From Asaia bogorensis (lineage in GTDB: Bacteria > Pseudomonadota > Alphaproteobacteria > Reyranellales > Reyranellaceae): a DNA stretch of 64,000 nt. This document shows positions 42,533-53,500 of the stretch, piece after piece (the first letter of the stretch is position 1; each line of letters opens with the position of its first letter). The notes beneath the pieces were generated by a model. It did no database searches and was not told where the DNA came from. It saw only the letters and a list, made by a program, of their open reading frames with translations. The stretch lies in the NCBI GenBank assembly GCA_945889625.1, contig CAMDCE010000001.1, positions 231,920 through 295,919 on the forward strand. The letters are read 5' to 3'. A program made the translations under genes and the position numbers.

Positions 42533-43463
42533 GCGGGCGTACTCCCGCGTCCGTCGGACGGACGCCTAGCAGGTGGCAGATCGCGAACGTCAGGTCGGCG
42601 CGGTTCAGCGTGTAGAAATGGAACTGGTCGACGCCTTCGTCGCGCAGGCGCCGGCAAAGGTCACCCGCCACCGTCGCGGCGATCATGCGGCGCGTCTCGA
42701 CGTCGTCGTCGAGGCCGTCGAACAGGCTGGCGAGCCAGGCCGGAACCTTGGAGCCGCACAGGCCTGCCATCCTCGTGATCCCCTTGAAGTTCGAGACCGG
42801 CATGACGCCCGGCACGATCGGCACATGAATGCCGGCCGCCGTGGCGCGTTCGCGGAAGCGCAGGAAATCGTCGGCCTCGAAGAAGAATTGCGTGATGCAG
42901 CGATCGGCGCCGGCATCGACCTTGCGCTTGAGGTTCTCGAGGTCGGCCTGGGCGTCGGGCGAATCGGGATGCTTCTCGGGATAGCCCGCGACGCTGATCT
43001 GGAAGTCGCCGATCTTCTTCAGGCCCGCCACCAGTGCTGCCGCATTGGCATAGCCGCCGGGATGGGGGGTGTACTTGCTGCCCATGCCGGCGGGCGGATC
43101 GCCGCGCAGCGCCACGATGTGGCGGATGCCGGCGTCCCAATAGGCGCGGGCCACGTCATCGATCTCGCCCTGGGTCGCCGCCACGCAGGTGAGATGGGCG
43201 GCGGCGTCGATGCCGGTTTCCTTCTTCAGGCGCGCGACGGTTTCGTGCGTGCGCTGGCGCGTCGAGCCGCCGGCGCCATAGGTCACCGAGAAGAACGTCG
43301 GTTGAAGCGGGGTCAGGCGGGTCACCGTCTCCCACAAGGTGCGCTCGGCCACCTCGGTCTTGGGTGGCGAGAACTCGAACGAAGCCTTCAGGCGCTGCGG
43401 CGCGCGCGCGGGAAATTCGCTGGCCGGCGCGGCAACACTCAGCGGGCCGGTATCGGGACTCAT
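42519..43463 (-). CDS. metF: Methylenetetrahydrofolate reductase [NAD(P)H]
   Basis: KASFEFSPPKTEVAERTLWETVTRLTPLQPTFFSVTYGAGGSTRQRTHETVARLKKETGIDAAAHLTCVAATQGEIDDVARAYWDAGIRHIVALRGDPP. Confidence 0.97.
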   Translation of the reverse strand: MSPDTGPLSVAAPASEFPARAPQRLKASFEFSPPKTEVAERTLWETVTRLTPLQPTFFSVTYGAGGSTRQRTHETVARLKKETGIDAAAHLTCVAATQGEIDDVARAYWDAGIRHIVALRGDPPAGMGSKYTPHPGGYANAAALVAGLKKIGDFQISVAGYPEKHPDSPDAQADLENLKRKVDAGADRCITQFFFEADDFLRFRERATAAGIHVPIVPGVMPVSNFKGITRMAGLCGSKVPAWLASLFDGLDDDVETRRMIAATVAGDLCRRLRDEGVDQFHFYTLNRADLTFAICHLLGVRPTDAGVRPHDAR

Positions 43464-44434
43464 CGTGATGCTCCGTGCGAAAGGGTGGCGCTGCGGCCGG
43501 GACGCTGGGCGATCTCGCGCTCGCCGCGCCAGATGCCGGTCATGATTCGGCGCCCGGGGAAGTGGATCGGTTCCAGCGGGTTGAGGCCGGCACTGCGCAG
43601 CCAGCCCTGGACCTGGTTGTCGGCGAAGCCGAGATGGACGTGGGCGTGCTCGCGCTTCAGCTCGACCAGGTCGTGCGGCGAGAAATCGACCACCAGCACA
43701 ACGCCGCCCGGCTTCACCACGCGTGCCGCTTCGCTCAGCGCCGCCGCCGGATCGTCGGCGTAGTGCAGCACGTGATGGATGGTCACGACGTCGAAGCTGT
43801 CGGCCTCGAAGGGCAGGGCATACATGTCGGCCTGGCGGATCTCGGCGTTGTCGATGCCGGCGCGGGCCAGGTTGGCGCGGGCCAGCGCCAGCATTTCGCG
43901 TGACTGGTCGACGCCCACGGCACGCTCGACCTTGGGCGCCAGCACTTCCAGGAGACGGCCGGTGCCGGTGCCGACATCGAGCAGCTGGCGCGCGCCCACC
44001 GGCAGGTGATGGGCAAGCGCCCGTTCGATCTCGCGATCGGCCACGTGCAGCGCGCGCAGCTCGTCCCAGCGCTGGGCGTTGTCGCGGAAAAAGCGCGCCG
44101 CGGCGGTCTGGCGGCGCTGCTGCAGGGCGTCCAGCCGGGTGCGGTCGGTGGCGATACGGGGGTGCTTGGGGTCGAGCCGGCGCACGAACTCGCGCACCAA
44201 GGTGGCATCATCGCCCGCCGTGACCAGGCGGAAGCGGGTGAATTGCGCCTCGCGGAAGCGTTCCAGGAGGCCCGCTTCGACGAGCAATTTCAGATGGCGC
44301 GAGACGCGCGGCTGGCTCTGGCCCAGCACATGGACATAGTCGCTGACGGTCAGGTCTTCCCGCGCCGCCAGGGCCAGGATGCGCAGCCGCGTGTCTTCCG
44401 CCGCGGCCCGCAGGAGGGTGAGGAGGTGATCCAT
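43460..44434 (-). CDS. ArsR-type HTH fused to SAM-dependent methyltransferase
   Basis: MDHLLTLLRAAAEDTRLRILALAAREDLTVSDYVHVLGQSQPRVSRHLKLLVEAGLLERFREAQ (HTH), then LLDVGTGTGRLLEVLAPKVERAVGVDQSREML...FDVVTIHHVLHYADDPAAAL (class I MTase). Confidence 0.95.
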   Translation of the reverse strand: MDHLLTLLRAAAEDTRLRILALAAREDLTVSDYVHVLGQSQPRVSRHLKLLVEAGLLERFREAQFTRFRLVTAGDDATLVREFVRRLDPKHPRIATDRTRLDALQQRRQTAAARFFRDNAQRWDELRALHVADREIERALAHHLPVGARQLLDVGTGTGRLLEVLAPKVERAVGVDQSREMLALARANLARAGIDNAEIRQADMYALPFEADSFDVVTIHHVLHYADDPAAALSEAARVVKPGGVVLVVDFSPHDLVELKREHAHVHLGFADNQVQGWLRSAGLNPLEPIHFPGRRIMTGIWRGEREIAQRPGRSATLSHGASR

Positions 44435-44446
44435 GAATCCAAGGAT

Positions 44447-44462
44447 ATAAGCATATCTTTAT
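44447..44462. promoter_or_regulatory. Imperfect palindrome, candidate operator of the met operon regulator
   Basis: ATAAGCATATCTTTAT, 12/16 self-complementary, 13 bp upstream of the ArsR-MTase ATG. Confidence 0.45.
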
Positions 44463-44608
44463 GTATGCAAGGGGCTATCGAAGTGAAATTTGTGACCGCC
44501 AAACCACAAGGCCTGCGCAGTATTCCTTTGCACACTTCAAAGTGCAGTATTCGTGTGCGACACTCTCGCCGACTGCGGCAAATCAAAGCCGTCTTGGGGT
44601 TGGCGTAG

Positions 44609-45415
44609 ATGGTTGAAGGCTTGTTGAGGACTGTGGCGGCCGGTGTCCGGCATTCGGTCGTTGCGGCGATCGCGGCGGCCGCGATGGTGGGCGGCTGCGC
44701 GACGAACGACACGGGCGCGGCGGAAGTCTGGGATCCGATCGAGACGCCCAACCGGTTCATCTTCTCGATCAACCGCGCCGTCGATATCATCGCCATTCGT
44801 CCCATCGCGGTATTTTATCGCGACTGGATGCCCGAGCAGGGCCAGAAGAGCGTCAAGAACCTTCTCGACAATCTCGGCGAGCCGGTAACGGCAATCAATG
44901 AAGTCTTTCAGGGCGATCCGAGCCGCGCCATCACCACCATGGCGCGCTTCCTGGTGAACTCGACCCTGGGCATCGCCGGGCTGTTCGATGTCGCGACGAC
45001 CTTCGGCCTCACCAAGACCAAGGAAGACGCCGGCAAGACGATCGGCATGTGGGCCGGCGTCGAGCCCGAAAATGGCGGTTTCTACATGGTGCTGCCGATG
45101 ATCGGCCCCTCGAACGCGCGCGACGCGACGGGTCTGATGGCCGACTATGCCGTCGATCCGTTCCGCATCCTCACCTTTGCGTTCGACGTCAACTGGCTGC
45201 TCTATTCGGGCCCGCGCTACGGCGCCACCGTGATCGACTACCGCTCGCGCACGCTGTTCGCCCTCGACGATCTCGAAAAGAACAGTGTCGACTACTATGC
45301 CGCGCTGCGTTCGGCCTATACCCAGCAGCGTGCCGACCTGATCCGCCAGAAGCGCGAGAAGACCGACAGTCGCGGCGAGCTCGACCGTCGCGACAATCTC
45401 GCGCTGATGCGCTAG
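44609..45415 (+). CDS. mlaA: MlaA-family (VacJ) lipoprotein
   Basis: VGGCATNDTGAAEVWDPIETPNRFIFSINRAVDIIAIRPIAVFYRDWMPEQGQKSVKNLLDNLGEPVTAINEVFQGDPSRAITTMARFLVNSTLGIAGLFDVAT. Confidence 0.95.
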   Translation: MVEGLLRTVAAGVRHSVVAAIAAAAMVGGCATNDTGAAEVWDPIETPNRFIFSINRAVDIIAIRPIAVFYRDWMPEQGQKSVKNLLDNLGEPVTAINEVFQGDPSRAITTMARFLVNSTLGIAGLFDVATTFGLTKTKEDAGKTIGMWAGVEPENGGFYMVLPMIGPSNARDATGLMADYAVDPFRILTFAFDVNWLLYSGPRYGATVIDYRSRTLFALDDLEKNSVDYYAALRSAYTQQRADLIRQKREKTDSRGELDRRDNLALMR

Positions 45416-45452
45416 GACTCCAGCAGCCAATTCTTCTTCTAGGGAGCGAACA

Positions 45453-46064
45453 GTGTCGCTGCTCGCCTATCGTCGCGTTGCCTTGCGTCTGGTTGCCGGA
45501 GCGCTTGCCGCGTCCCTCTCGGTTTCCGTGGCCGGGCCTGCCTCGGCCGATCCCGCCCAGCTGATCAAGGACGTGTCCGCCGAGGTCATTGAACTGATCA
45601 AGACCAAGACCGGCGCGGCGCGGGAGGCCGGCATCAGGACCGTCCTGGAGACCAAGTTCGACCTCGGCTTCATGGGGCGCTCGGCGCTCGCCACCTACTG
45701 GGACGACAAGAACCAGGCCCTGATGGACCGCTTCCTCAAGGCCGCCGCCAGCGCCGAGGCCCGCGCCTACAGCGAGCGCTTCGGCCAGTACGGCGGCCAG
45801 ACGGTCGACGTCGGCAAGGTCGTCAACCGGCCCAACGGCGTTACCGTGGTCGAGAGCAAGCTCAACCAGACCAACGGCCAGCCGATCAAGGTCGACTGGG
45901 AGGTCCGCAACACCGGCCAGGGCGAGCGCATCACCGATGTAAAAGTCGAGGGCGTCAGCATGGTCATGACTAGACGTTCGGATTTCAAATCCTATATCCA
46001 GAACAATGGCGGCAAGGTCGATGTCCTGATCGACGAGCTGGAAAAACGCGCCAAGGCTCAGTAA
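45453..46064 (+). CDS. MlaC/Ttg2D-family phospholipid-binding protein
   Basis: Signal peptide plus SAEVIELIKTKTGAAREAGIRTVLETKFDLGFMGRSALATYWDDKNQALMDRFLKAAASAEARAYSERFGQYGGQTVDVGKVV. Confidence 0.88.
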   Translation: MSLLAYRRVALRLVAGALAASLSVSVAGPASADPAQLIKDVSAEVIELIKTKTGAAREAGIRTVLETKFDLGFMGRSALATYWDDKNQALMDRFLKAAASAEARAYSERFGQYGGQTVDVGKVVNRPNGVTVVESKLNQTNGQPIKVDWEVRNTGQGERITDVKVEGVSMVMTRRSDFKSYIQNNGGKVDVLIDELEKRAKAQ

Positions 46065-46143
46065 ACTCGACGGTGGGAGGCGTTTCTATCGCTCGGCCCG
46101 CCGTGTCCGTTTGTTGGGATGAGGCCGGTCGGAGGAGAGCGCC

Positions 46144-46968
46144 ATGGATAGCGCAGTTGTAAAGAACCAAGCGCCGCCGCACGCGGAAGAACCGCGGTCG
46201 GTCGACCCCGTTTGGGCCAGGATCCGCGAGGCAGCCCTTGCCGCTGCCGCGGCCGAGCCGGTGCTCGCCGGCACCCTGCACGCCACCATCCTCAGCCAGC
46301 CGCGGTTCGAATCGGCGCTGAGCTACCACCTGGCGCGCCTCGTCGGCACCACCGAGGTGCCCGCCGCCCTGATTCGCCAGACCTTCGACGAGGCCTTCAG
46401 CGCCGACACCGGTATCGGGCTCGCGGCGCGCTTCGACATCGTGGCGGTGGTCGACCGCGATCCCGCCTGCACCTCCCATCTCGACCCGCTGCTGTGGTTC
46501 AAGGGCTACCATGCGCTGCAAACCTACCGCGTGGCGCACTGGCTGTGGCTGAAGGAACGTCACGCGCTGGCGCACTTCCTGCAGAGCCGCGCCAGCTCGC
46601 TGTTCGGCCTCGACATCCATCCCGGCGCCGCGATCGGCAAGGGCATCTTCATCGACCACGGCACCGGGGTGGTGATCGGCGAGACCGCGGTCGTCGAGGA
46701 CGGTGTGAGCATGCTGCACGGCGTGACCTTGGGCGGCACCGGCAAGGAACGCGGCGACCGCCATCCCAAGGTGCGGCGCGGCGTGCTGCTGGGCGCCGGC
46801 GCCAAGGTGCTGGGCAACATCGAGATCGGCGCCTGCGCCAAGATCGCCGCCGGCAGCGTGGTCCTCGAACCCGTTCCGGCCGGTTGCACGGCCGCGGGCG
46901 TTCCTGCCCGCATCATCGGCTGCGTCGACGTGCCGGAACCGGCGATGGAGATGGATCAGCGGATCTGA
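46144..46968 (+). CDS. cysE: Serine O-acetyltransferase
   Basis: LDPLLWFKGYHALQTYRVAHWLWLKERHALAHFLQSRASSLFGLDIHPGAAIGKGIFIDHGTGVVIGETAVVEDGVSMLHGVTLGGTGKERGDRHPKVRRGVLLGAGAKVLGNIEIG. Confidence 0.97.
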   Translation: MDSAVVKNQAPPHAEEPRSVDPVWARIREAALAAAAAEPVLAGTLHATILSQPRFESALSYHLARLVGTTEVPAALIRQTFDEAFSADTGIGLAARFDIVAVVDRDPACTSHLDPLLWFKGYHALQTYRVAHWLWLKERHALAHFLQSRASSLFGLDIHPGAAIGKGIFIDHGTGVVIGETAVVEDGVSMLHGVTLGGTGKERGDRHPKVRRGVLLGAGAKVLGNIEIGACAKIAAGSVVLEPVPAGCTAAGVPARIIGCVDVPEPAMEMDQRI

Positions 46969-47089
46969 TCTCTACCTGTCTTTTCCGCTGCGTCGCGTCT
47001 GTGAAGGCGCTTTAGCAAGGGAGAAGGAGCTTCTAGCGACGGCGTGGGGAGGTGAGGCGGTCGATGCCGTACGCAGCGCCTAGTCGTCC

Positions 47090-47118
47090 TTGACCATGCG
47101 AGAGTTGTCGTTTATAGA
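47090..47118 (+). promoter_or_regulatory. Sigma70-like promoter of toxin-antitoxin operon
   Basis: TTGACC (47090-47095), 17-bp spacer, TATAGA (47113-47118). Confidence 0.6.
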
Positions 47119-47124
47119 CGACAA
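47105..47124. promoter_or_regulatory. Toxin-antitoxin operator palindrome
   Basis: TTGTCGT-ttatag-ACGACAA, perfect 7-bp arms, directly abutting the GTG at 47125 and enclosing the -10. Confidence 0.65.
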
Positions 47125-47421
47125 GTGCTCGAGCTCGAACAGACCGAGACGTTCCGACGGTGGCGGCTACGTCTGAGAAACGATCGTGCACGGGCGCTGA
47201 TTGCTTCCCACCTGGACCGGCTGGCTTATGGCCATGCCGGAGACGTGAAGGTAATCGGAAACGGCGTCAGCGAGCTACGTATTCACTACGGCCAAGGCTA
47301 CCGAATTTACTTCGCCAGGCGCAGCAATGCAGTAATCCTTCTCCTTTGCGGGGGCTACAAGGGTAGTCAGACCAGAGACATCAAAGCTGCGAAACAGCTT
47401 CTCGCCGATTGGAGCGAATGA
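47125..47421 (+). CDS. RelE/ParE-family toxin (HigB-like)
   Basis: LEQTETFRRWRLRLRNDRARALIASHLDRLAYGHAGDVKVIGNGVSELRIHYGQGYRIYFARRSNAVILLLCGGYKGSQTRDIKAAKQLLADW: addiction-module killer protein pattern. Confidence 0.93.
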   Translation: MLELEQTETFRRWRLRLRNDRARALIASHLDRLAYGHAGDVKVIGNGVSELRIHYGQGYRIYFARRSNAVILLLCGGYKGSQTRDIKAAKQLLADWSE

Positions 47422-47747
47422 TGACCAAGAAGCTCACTGTCTACGATCCTGCTGAAGATCTCACCTCGGCAGACGCAATAGCCATATTCCTGTCCGAAGC
47501 GTTCCGAACCGAAGACCCCGGTTATATCGCCCATGCTTTGGGCGTGGTGGCTCGTACTAAGGGGATGGCGGAGATTGCCGCCCGCACAGGTTTGTCCCGC
47601 ATGCAGCTTTATCGGTCGTTCAGCTCGGCTGGCAATCCGAGGCTGAAGACGATCTTGGCTGTGATGAGCGCGCTTGGCATCGAGCTCTCCGCGCGCTTGC
47701 CTGTACGGCCATCGAAGCAGCAACGACAGATCAAGCACGCAGCCTGA
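47418..47747 (+). CDS. HTH antitoxin (HigA-like)
   Basis: KLTVYDPAEDLTSADAIAIFLSEAFRTEDPGYIAHALGVVARTKGMAEIAARTGLSRMQLYRSFSSAGNPRLKTILAVMSALGIELSARL; overlaps toxin stop. Confidence 0.93.
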   Translation: MMTKKLTVYDPAEDLTSADAIAIFLSEAFRTEDPGYIAHALGVVARTKGMAEIAARTGLSRMQLYRSFSSAGNPRLKTILAVMSALGIELSARLPVRPSKQQRQIKHAA

Positions 47748-47748
47748 A

Positions 47749-48579
47749 ATGCAACACAAGTTTCGCGGCATCGCACTTCACACCTGGACCGTCGACACCA
47801 CGCCGCTTGAGGGAGCGCTCGCCGCTGCCAAAGCGGGCGGCTTCGATGCGATAGAGCTGCGCCGGGTCGACTTCCTGCGCTGCCATGAGCGCGGACTGTC
47901 CAACAAGGCGGTGGTCGACCTCGTGCGCGCCAGCGGATTGCCGGTCAGCGCCGTCGGCGTCGAGTACGGCTGGATCTTCGCGTCACCTGGCGATGAACGC
48001 GAGCGCCTGTTCGCCTCGTTCGGCGAGGCCTGCGAGAACGCCGTGGCACTCGACTGCGGCCTGGCGATGAGCGCCATCGGGCCCGGCGCCGGAACTCTCG
48101 ACGATGCCGTCGCCAACATTCGCCGTGCCGGCGAGATCGCCGCGGCCTTCAAGTTGCGCGTGGCGCTCGAGTACCAGTTCCAGCACCCGATCGTGAGCAG
48201 CCTCGACATCCTGCGCAACCTGATCGCGCGCGCCGGACAGAAGAACGTGGGACTCCTGCTCGACGCCTATCATCTGCAGCGCGGCGGCCGGCCGGGGCGC
48301 GGCTTCGAGGAAGTGCCCGACGTGGAGATCTTCTACGTCCAGTACAGCGACGTGCCGGATGCGCCGCCCAACGGGCCGCCGCCGACCGATCGCCTGCCGC
48401 CCGGCAAGGGCATCGTCCGCTGGGCCGACCTGTTCCAGTTGCTCGCCGCCAAGAACTACGCCGGATACATGAGCTTCGAGGCGCCCAATCCCACCCAATG
48501 GGAACGGAGTGCAACCGAGGTCGCGACCGAGGGTGCGCAGGCGACCCGCCGCGTCTTGGCGCAGGCCTTCGGACGTTAG
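47749..48579 (+). CDS. Sugar phosphate isomerase/epimerase (xylose isomerase-like TIM barrel)
   Basis: MQHKFRGIALHTWTVDTTPLEGALAAAKAGGFDAIELRRVDFL...VALEYQFQHPIVSSLDILRNLIARAGQKNVGLLLDAYHLQRGG. Confidence 0.9.
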   Translation: MQHKFRGIALHTWTVDTTPLEGALAAAKAGGFDAIELRRVDFLRCHERGLSNKAVVDLVRASGLPVSAVGVEYGWIFASPGDERERLFASFGEACENAVALDCGLAMSAIGPGAGTLDDAVANIRRAGEIAAAFKLRVALEYQFQHPIVSSLDILRNLIARAGQKNVGLLLDAYHLQRGGRPGRGFEEVPDVEIFYVQYSDVPDAPPNGPPPTDRLPPGKGIVRWADLFQLLAAKNYAGYMSFEAPNPTQWERSATEVATEGAQATRRVLAQAFGR

Positions 48580-48680
48580 TCGAGTAAATCCAAGCGCGTG
48601 CTTTGAAATTATGTTGCGCGCGGGGTGCGGCCGGATTCTGGACGAATCGCCTAAAACCCTTGTTTCATCGATGTCGGAGG

Positions 48681-48700
48681 TGTCCAGAGAAGTCTGGACA
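48681..48700. terminator. Hairpin between convergent genes (possible bidirectional terminator)
   Basis: TGTCCAGA-GAAG-TCTGGACA, perfect 8-bp stem; no clear U-tract. Confidence 0.45.
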
Positions 48701-48720
48701 CTTTGGACGGCTTTCGCCTC

Positions 48721-50397
<1,677 letters not shown>

Positions 50398-50504
50398 CGG
50401 TTGCTCCGGACGAATGGGAAGGGCGGGAAGGCGGGCCCCAGAAAGGCCAGCCTTGTAGCGACCCCGTCGCCGGGGTTCAATGACGTCGGGAGACACCTCA
50501 ACGC

Positions 50505-53500
50505 ATGATGGCGGAACCAACCGTCCTGGCGCTGTCGCTGGCCTATCTCGGCCTGCTCTTCGCCGTGGCCTATTTCGGCGACCGCCATGCGCGCAGCTGG
50601 TCGGCGAGCTCGGTTGCGCCTGCCGTCTATGGCCTGTCGCTGGCCATCTACTGCACATCCTGGACCTTCTACGGCGCGGTCGGCCGCGCCGCGACCTCGG
50701 GCATCGACTTCATCCTGATCTATACCGGCCCGGCGCTGGTGGTGATCGTGGGCTACCCGATGCTGCGCAAGATGGTGCGGCTCGCCAAGCAGCACAACGT
50801 GACCTCGATCGCCGACTTCCTCGCTTCGCGCTACGGCAAGAGCCGCGTCGTCGGCGTCACCGCCACGCTGTTCGCCACGGTGGGCGTGCTGCCCTACATC
50901 GCGCTGCAGCTCCAGGCGGTGTCGTCGACCTTCAAGACCATCGCCGCGCCCACGCCGGTCGCGGGCAGTCTGTCGGGTGTGGTCCACACCGATACGTCGC
51001 TAATCGTCGCGGCCCTGATGGCTTTGTTCACCATCCTGTTCGGCGTGCGCCACGTGCAGGCCTCCGAGCAGCACCGCGGCATGATGCTGGCTATTGCCTT
51101 CGAATCGGTGGTCAAGCTGCTCGCCCTGCTGACCGTCGGGCCGTTCGTGCTGTTCGTGCTGTTCGACGGCCCCGCCGACCTGCTGGCCCAGGTCGAGGCC
51201 GCGCCGGCCGTGGCCGAAAAGATCGCGCGCGAGGGCTCGCCGCTCACCTGGGTGGTGATGACGCTGCTCTCGGCGATGGCCTTTCTCTGCCTGCCGCGCC
51301 AGTTCCACGTCGCGGTGGTCGAGCACGGCCATCCGACGAGCCTCAGGACGGCGCGCTGGCTGTTCCCGACCTACCTCGTCCTGATCAATCTCTTCGTCGT
51401 GCCGATTGCTGCCGGCGGACTGCTGCTGCTCGGATCGCAGACCAGCCCGGATCTTTATGTCCTTCAGTTGCCGCTCAGCCATGGCGCGAGCTGGCTGTCG
51501 GCCTTCGTCTTCATCGGCGGGCTGTCGGCTGCGACCTCGATGGTGATCGTGGCCTGCATGGCACTGTCCGGTATGATCGGCAACGAGCTGGTCATGCCCT
51601 ACCTGCTGCGCCGCCAAGCGGGCGTGCATCGCGACATGGGTCCGCTGGTGGTGTTCGTGCGCCGCGCCGCCGTGGTGCTGATCCTGATGGCGGGCTACGC
51701 CTACGAGCGCATCATTTCGGGCTATCTGCCGCTCGCCTCGATCGGCCTGATCTCCTTCTGCGCCGTCGCCAATTTCGCGCCGGGCGTCGTGCTCGGTCTC
51801 TACTGGAAGCGTGCCCATCGCTATGGCGTCGTGGCAGGCCTGGCCGGAGGCTTCGTGGTCTGGCTCTACGCACTCCTGCTGCCGACCCTGCGCCAGAGCA
51901 CGGGAGGCGGCCAGGTGGCCCCGCTCAAGCCCTACCTGCCGGCGCCGCTCGCCGAGCTCGATCCGGTCGGCCAGGGCTTCGTCGTCGGCATCCTGGTCAA
52001 CGCGTTTCTCCTGGTCTGCGTCTCGCTGGTGGTGCGCGCCAGGGGCTCCGACGCCGAGCAGGCCGACGCCTTCGTCATGGGCGCCGAGCCGGAGCAGCCG
52101 CAGCGGCAGGCGCCGGCCGACGCCGCGCGCATCGACGAACTGCGCGAGCTGCTGGCGCGCTTCGTCGGTGCCGATCGCGCCGTGCGCGCGCTGTCCGGCG
52201 ATCGCCTGTCGATCGAGGTGGCGCTCATCCGGACGGAGCGGATGCTGTCGGGCACTCTGGGCGCCGCCTCGGCCCGCGTCATCGTCGCCGCCTTCGGCCG
52301 GCGCGGCCGGCTCTTGCCCCGGAGCGCGCGCGCCCTGATCGACGAGGCGTCCGAGGCGATCCGCTACAACTACGAGATCCTGCGCAACACGCTCGACCAT
52401 GTCGGCATGGGGATCGCCGCCTTCGACCGCGATGGCCGCCTGGAGATCTTCAACGACCGCTTCACCACGCTGCTATCGCTCGACGACGATTCGGTGGCGG
52501 TCGGCGCCTCGCCGCTGCAGTTCGGTGCGACAGCCGATGTCGCGGCCCTGCTTCGCCGGCCCGAGAGCCCGCAGACACACGAGATCGCCACCCGTGAAGG
52601 CCGCGTCATCGAGCTGCGGCTGGATCCGCTGCCCGGCCACGGCTTCGTCGCCACCTGCAACGACGTGACGGCGCGCGTGCATACCGCCGAGGCGCTGCGC
52701 GAAAGCGACCGCCAGCTTCGCCAATCCGCCGAGACCCTGGAGCATCGCGTGACCGAGCGCACGGCCGAGCTGGAGGCCAGCCGCGCCGAGGCGGAGGCCG
52801 CCAATCTCGGCAAGACCCGCTTCATCGCCGCCGCCAGCCACGATCTGCTGCAGCCGCTGCACGCCGCGCGCCTGTTCACCGCGGCGATGATGGACCGCGA
52901 TCCCGGCAACGATCTCGGCGGCAAGATCGACACCAGCCTGGGCGCCGTCGAATCGCTGCTCGACGCTCTCCTCGACATCTCCAAGCTCGATGCCGGCGCC
53001 TTCCGGCCGGAGAAGCGGCCGTTCGCGCTGCAGCCGATGTTCGACTCGCTGGCGACGGCCTTCGCGCCTGTCGCGGCCCGCCGCGGTGTCGAGCTCGTGG
53101 TGGTGCCGACCCGGGCCTTCGTGTCGACCGATCCCGCCTTCCTGCGCCGCATCCTGCAGAACCTGCTCAGCAATGCGCTGCGCTACGGACGCGCCGAGGG
53201 CCGCGTGCCGCGCGTGCTGCTGGGCTGCCGGCGGGTCATGGACGAGGGGGGCGAGGCGCTGCGCATCGAAGTGAAGGACAACGGCCCCGGCATCGCGGCC
53301 GACAAGCAGACGATCATCTTCGACGAGTTCGTGCGCCTGCAGCCCGAGGACGACCAGCCGCGCGAGGAGCGCGGGTTGGGCCTTGGCCTCGCCATCGTCG
53401 AGCGCGTCGCGCGCATGCTGGAGCTCCCGGTGCGGCTCGCCTCCGCACCGGGGCGGGGCTCGACCTTCTCGGTGGTCGTGCCGTGCGTGCCGACCGTCGT

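Noticed and set aside
47041-48579. TA plus isomerase region as a defence island
   Set aside because: Only a common RelE/HigBA-type pair; no nuclease, helicase, retron or CRISPR genes nearby.
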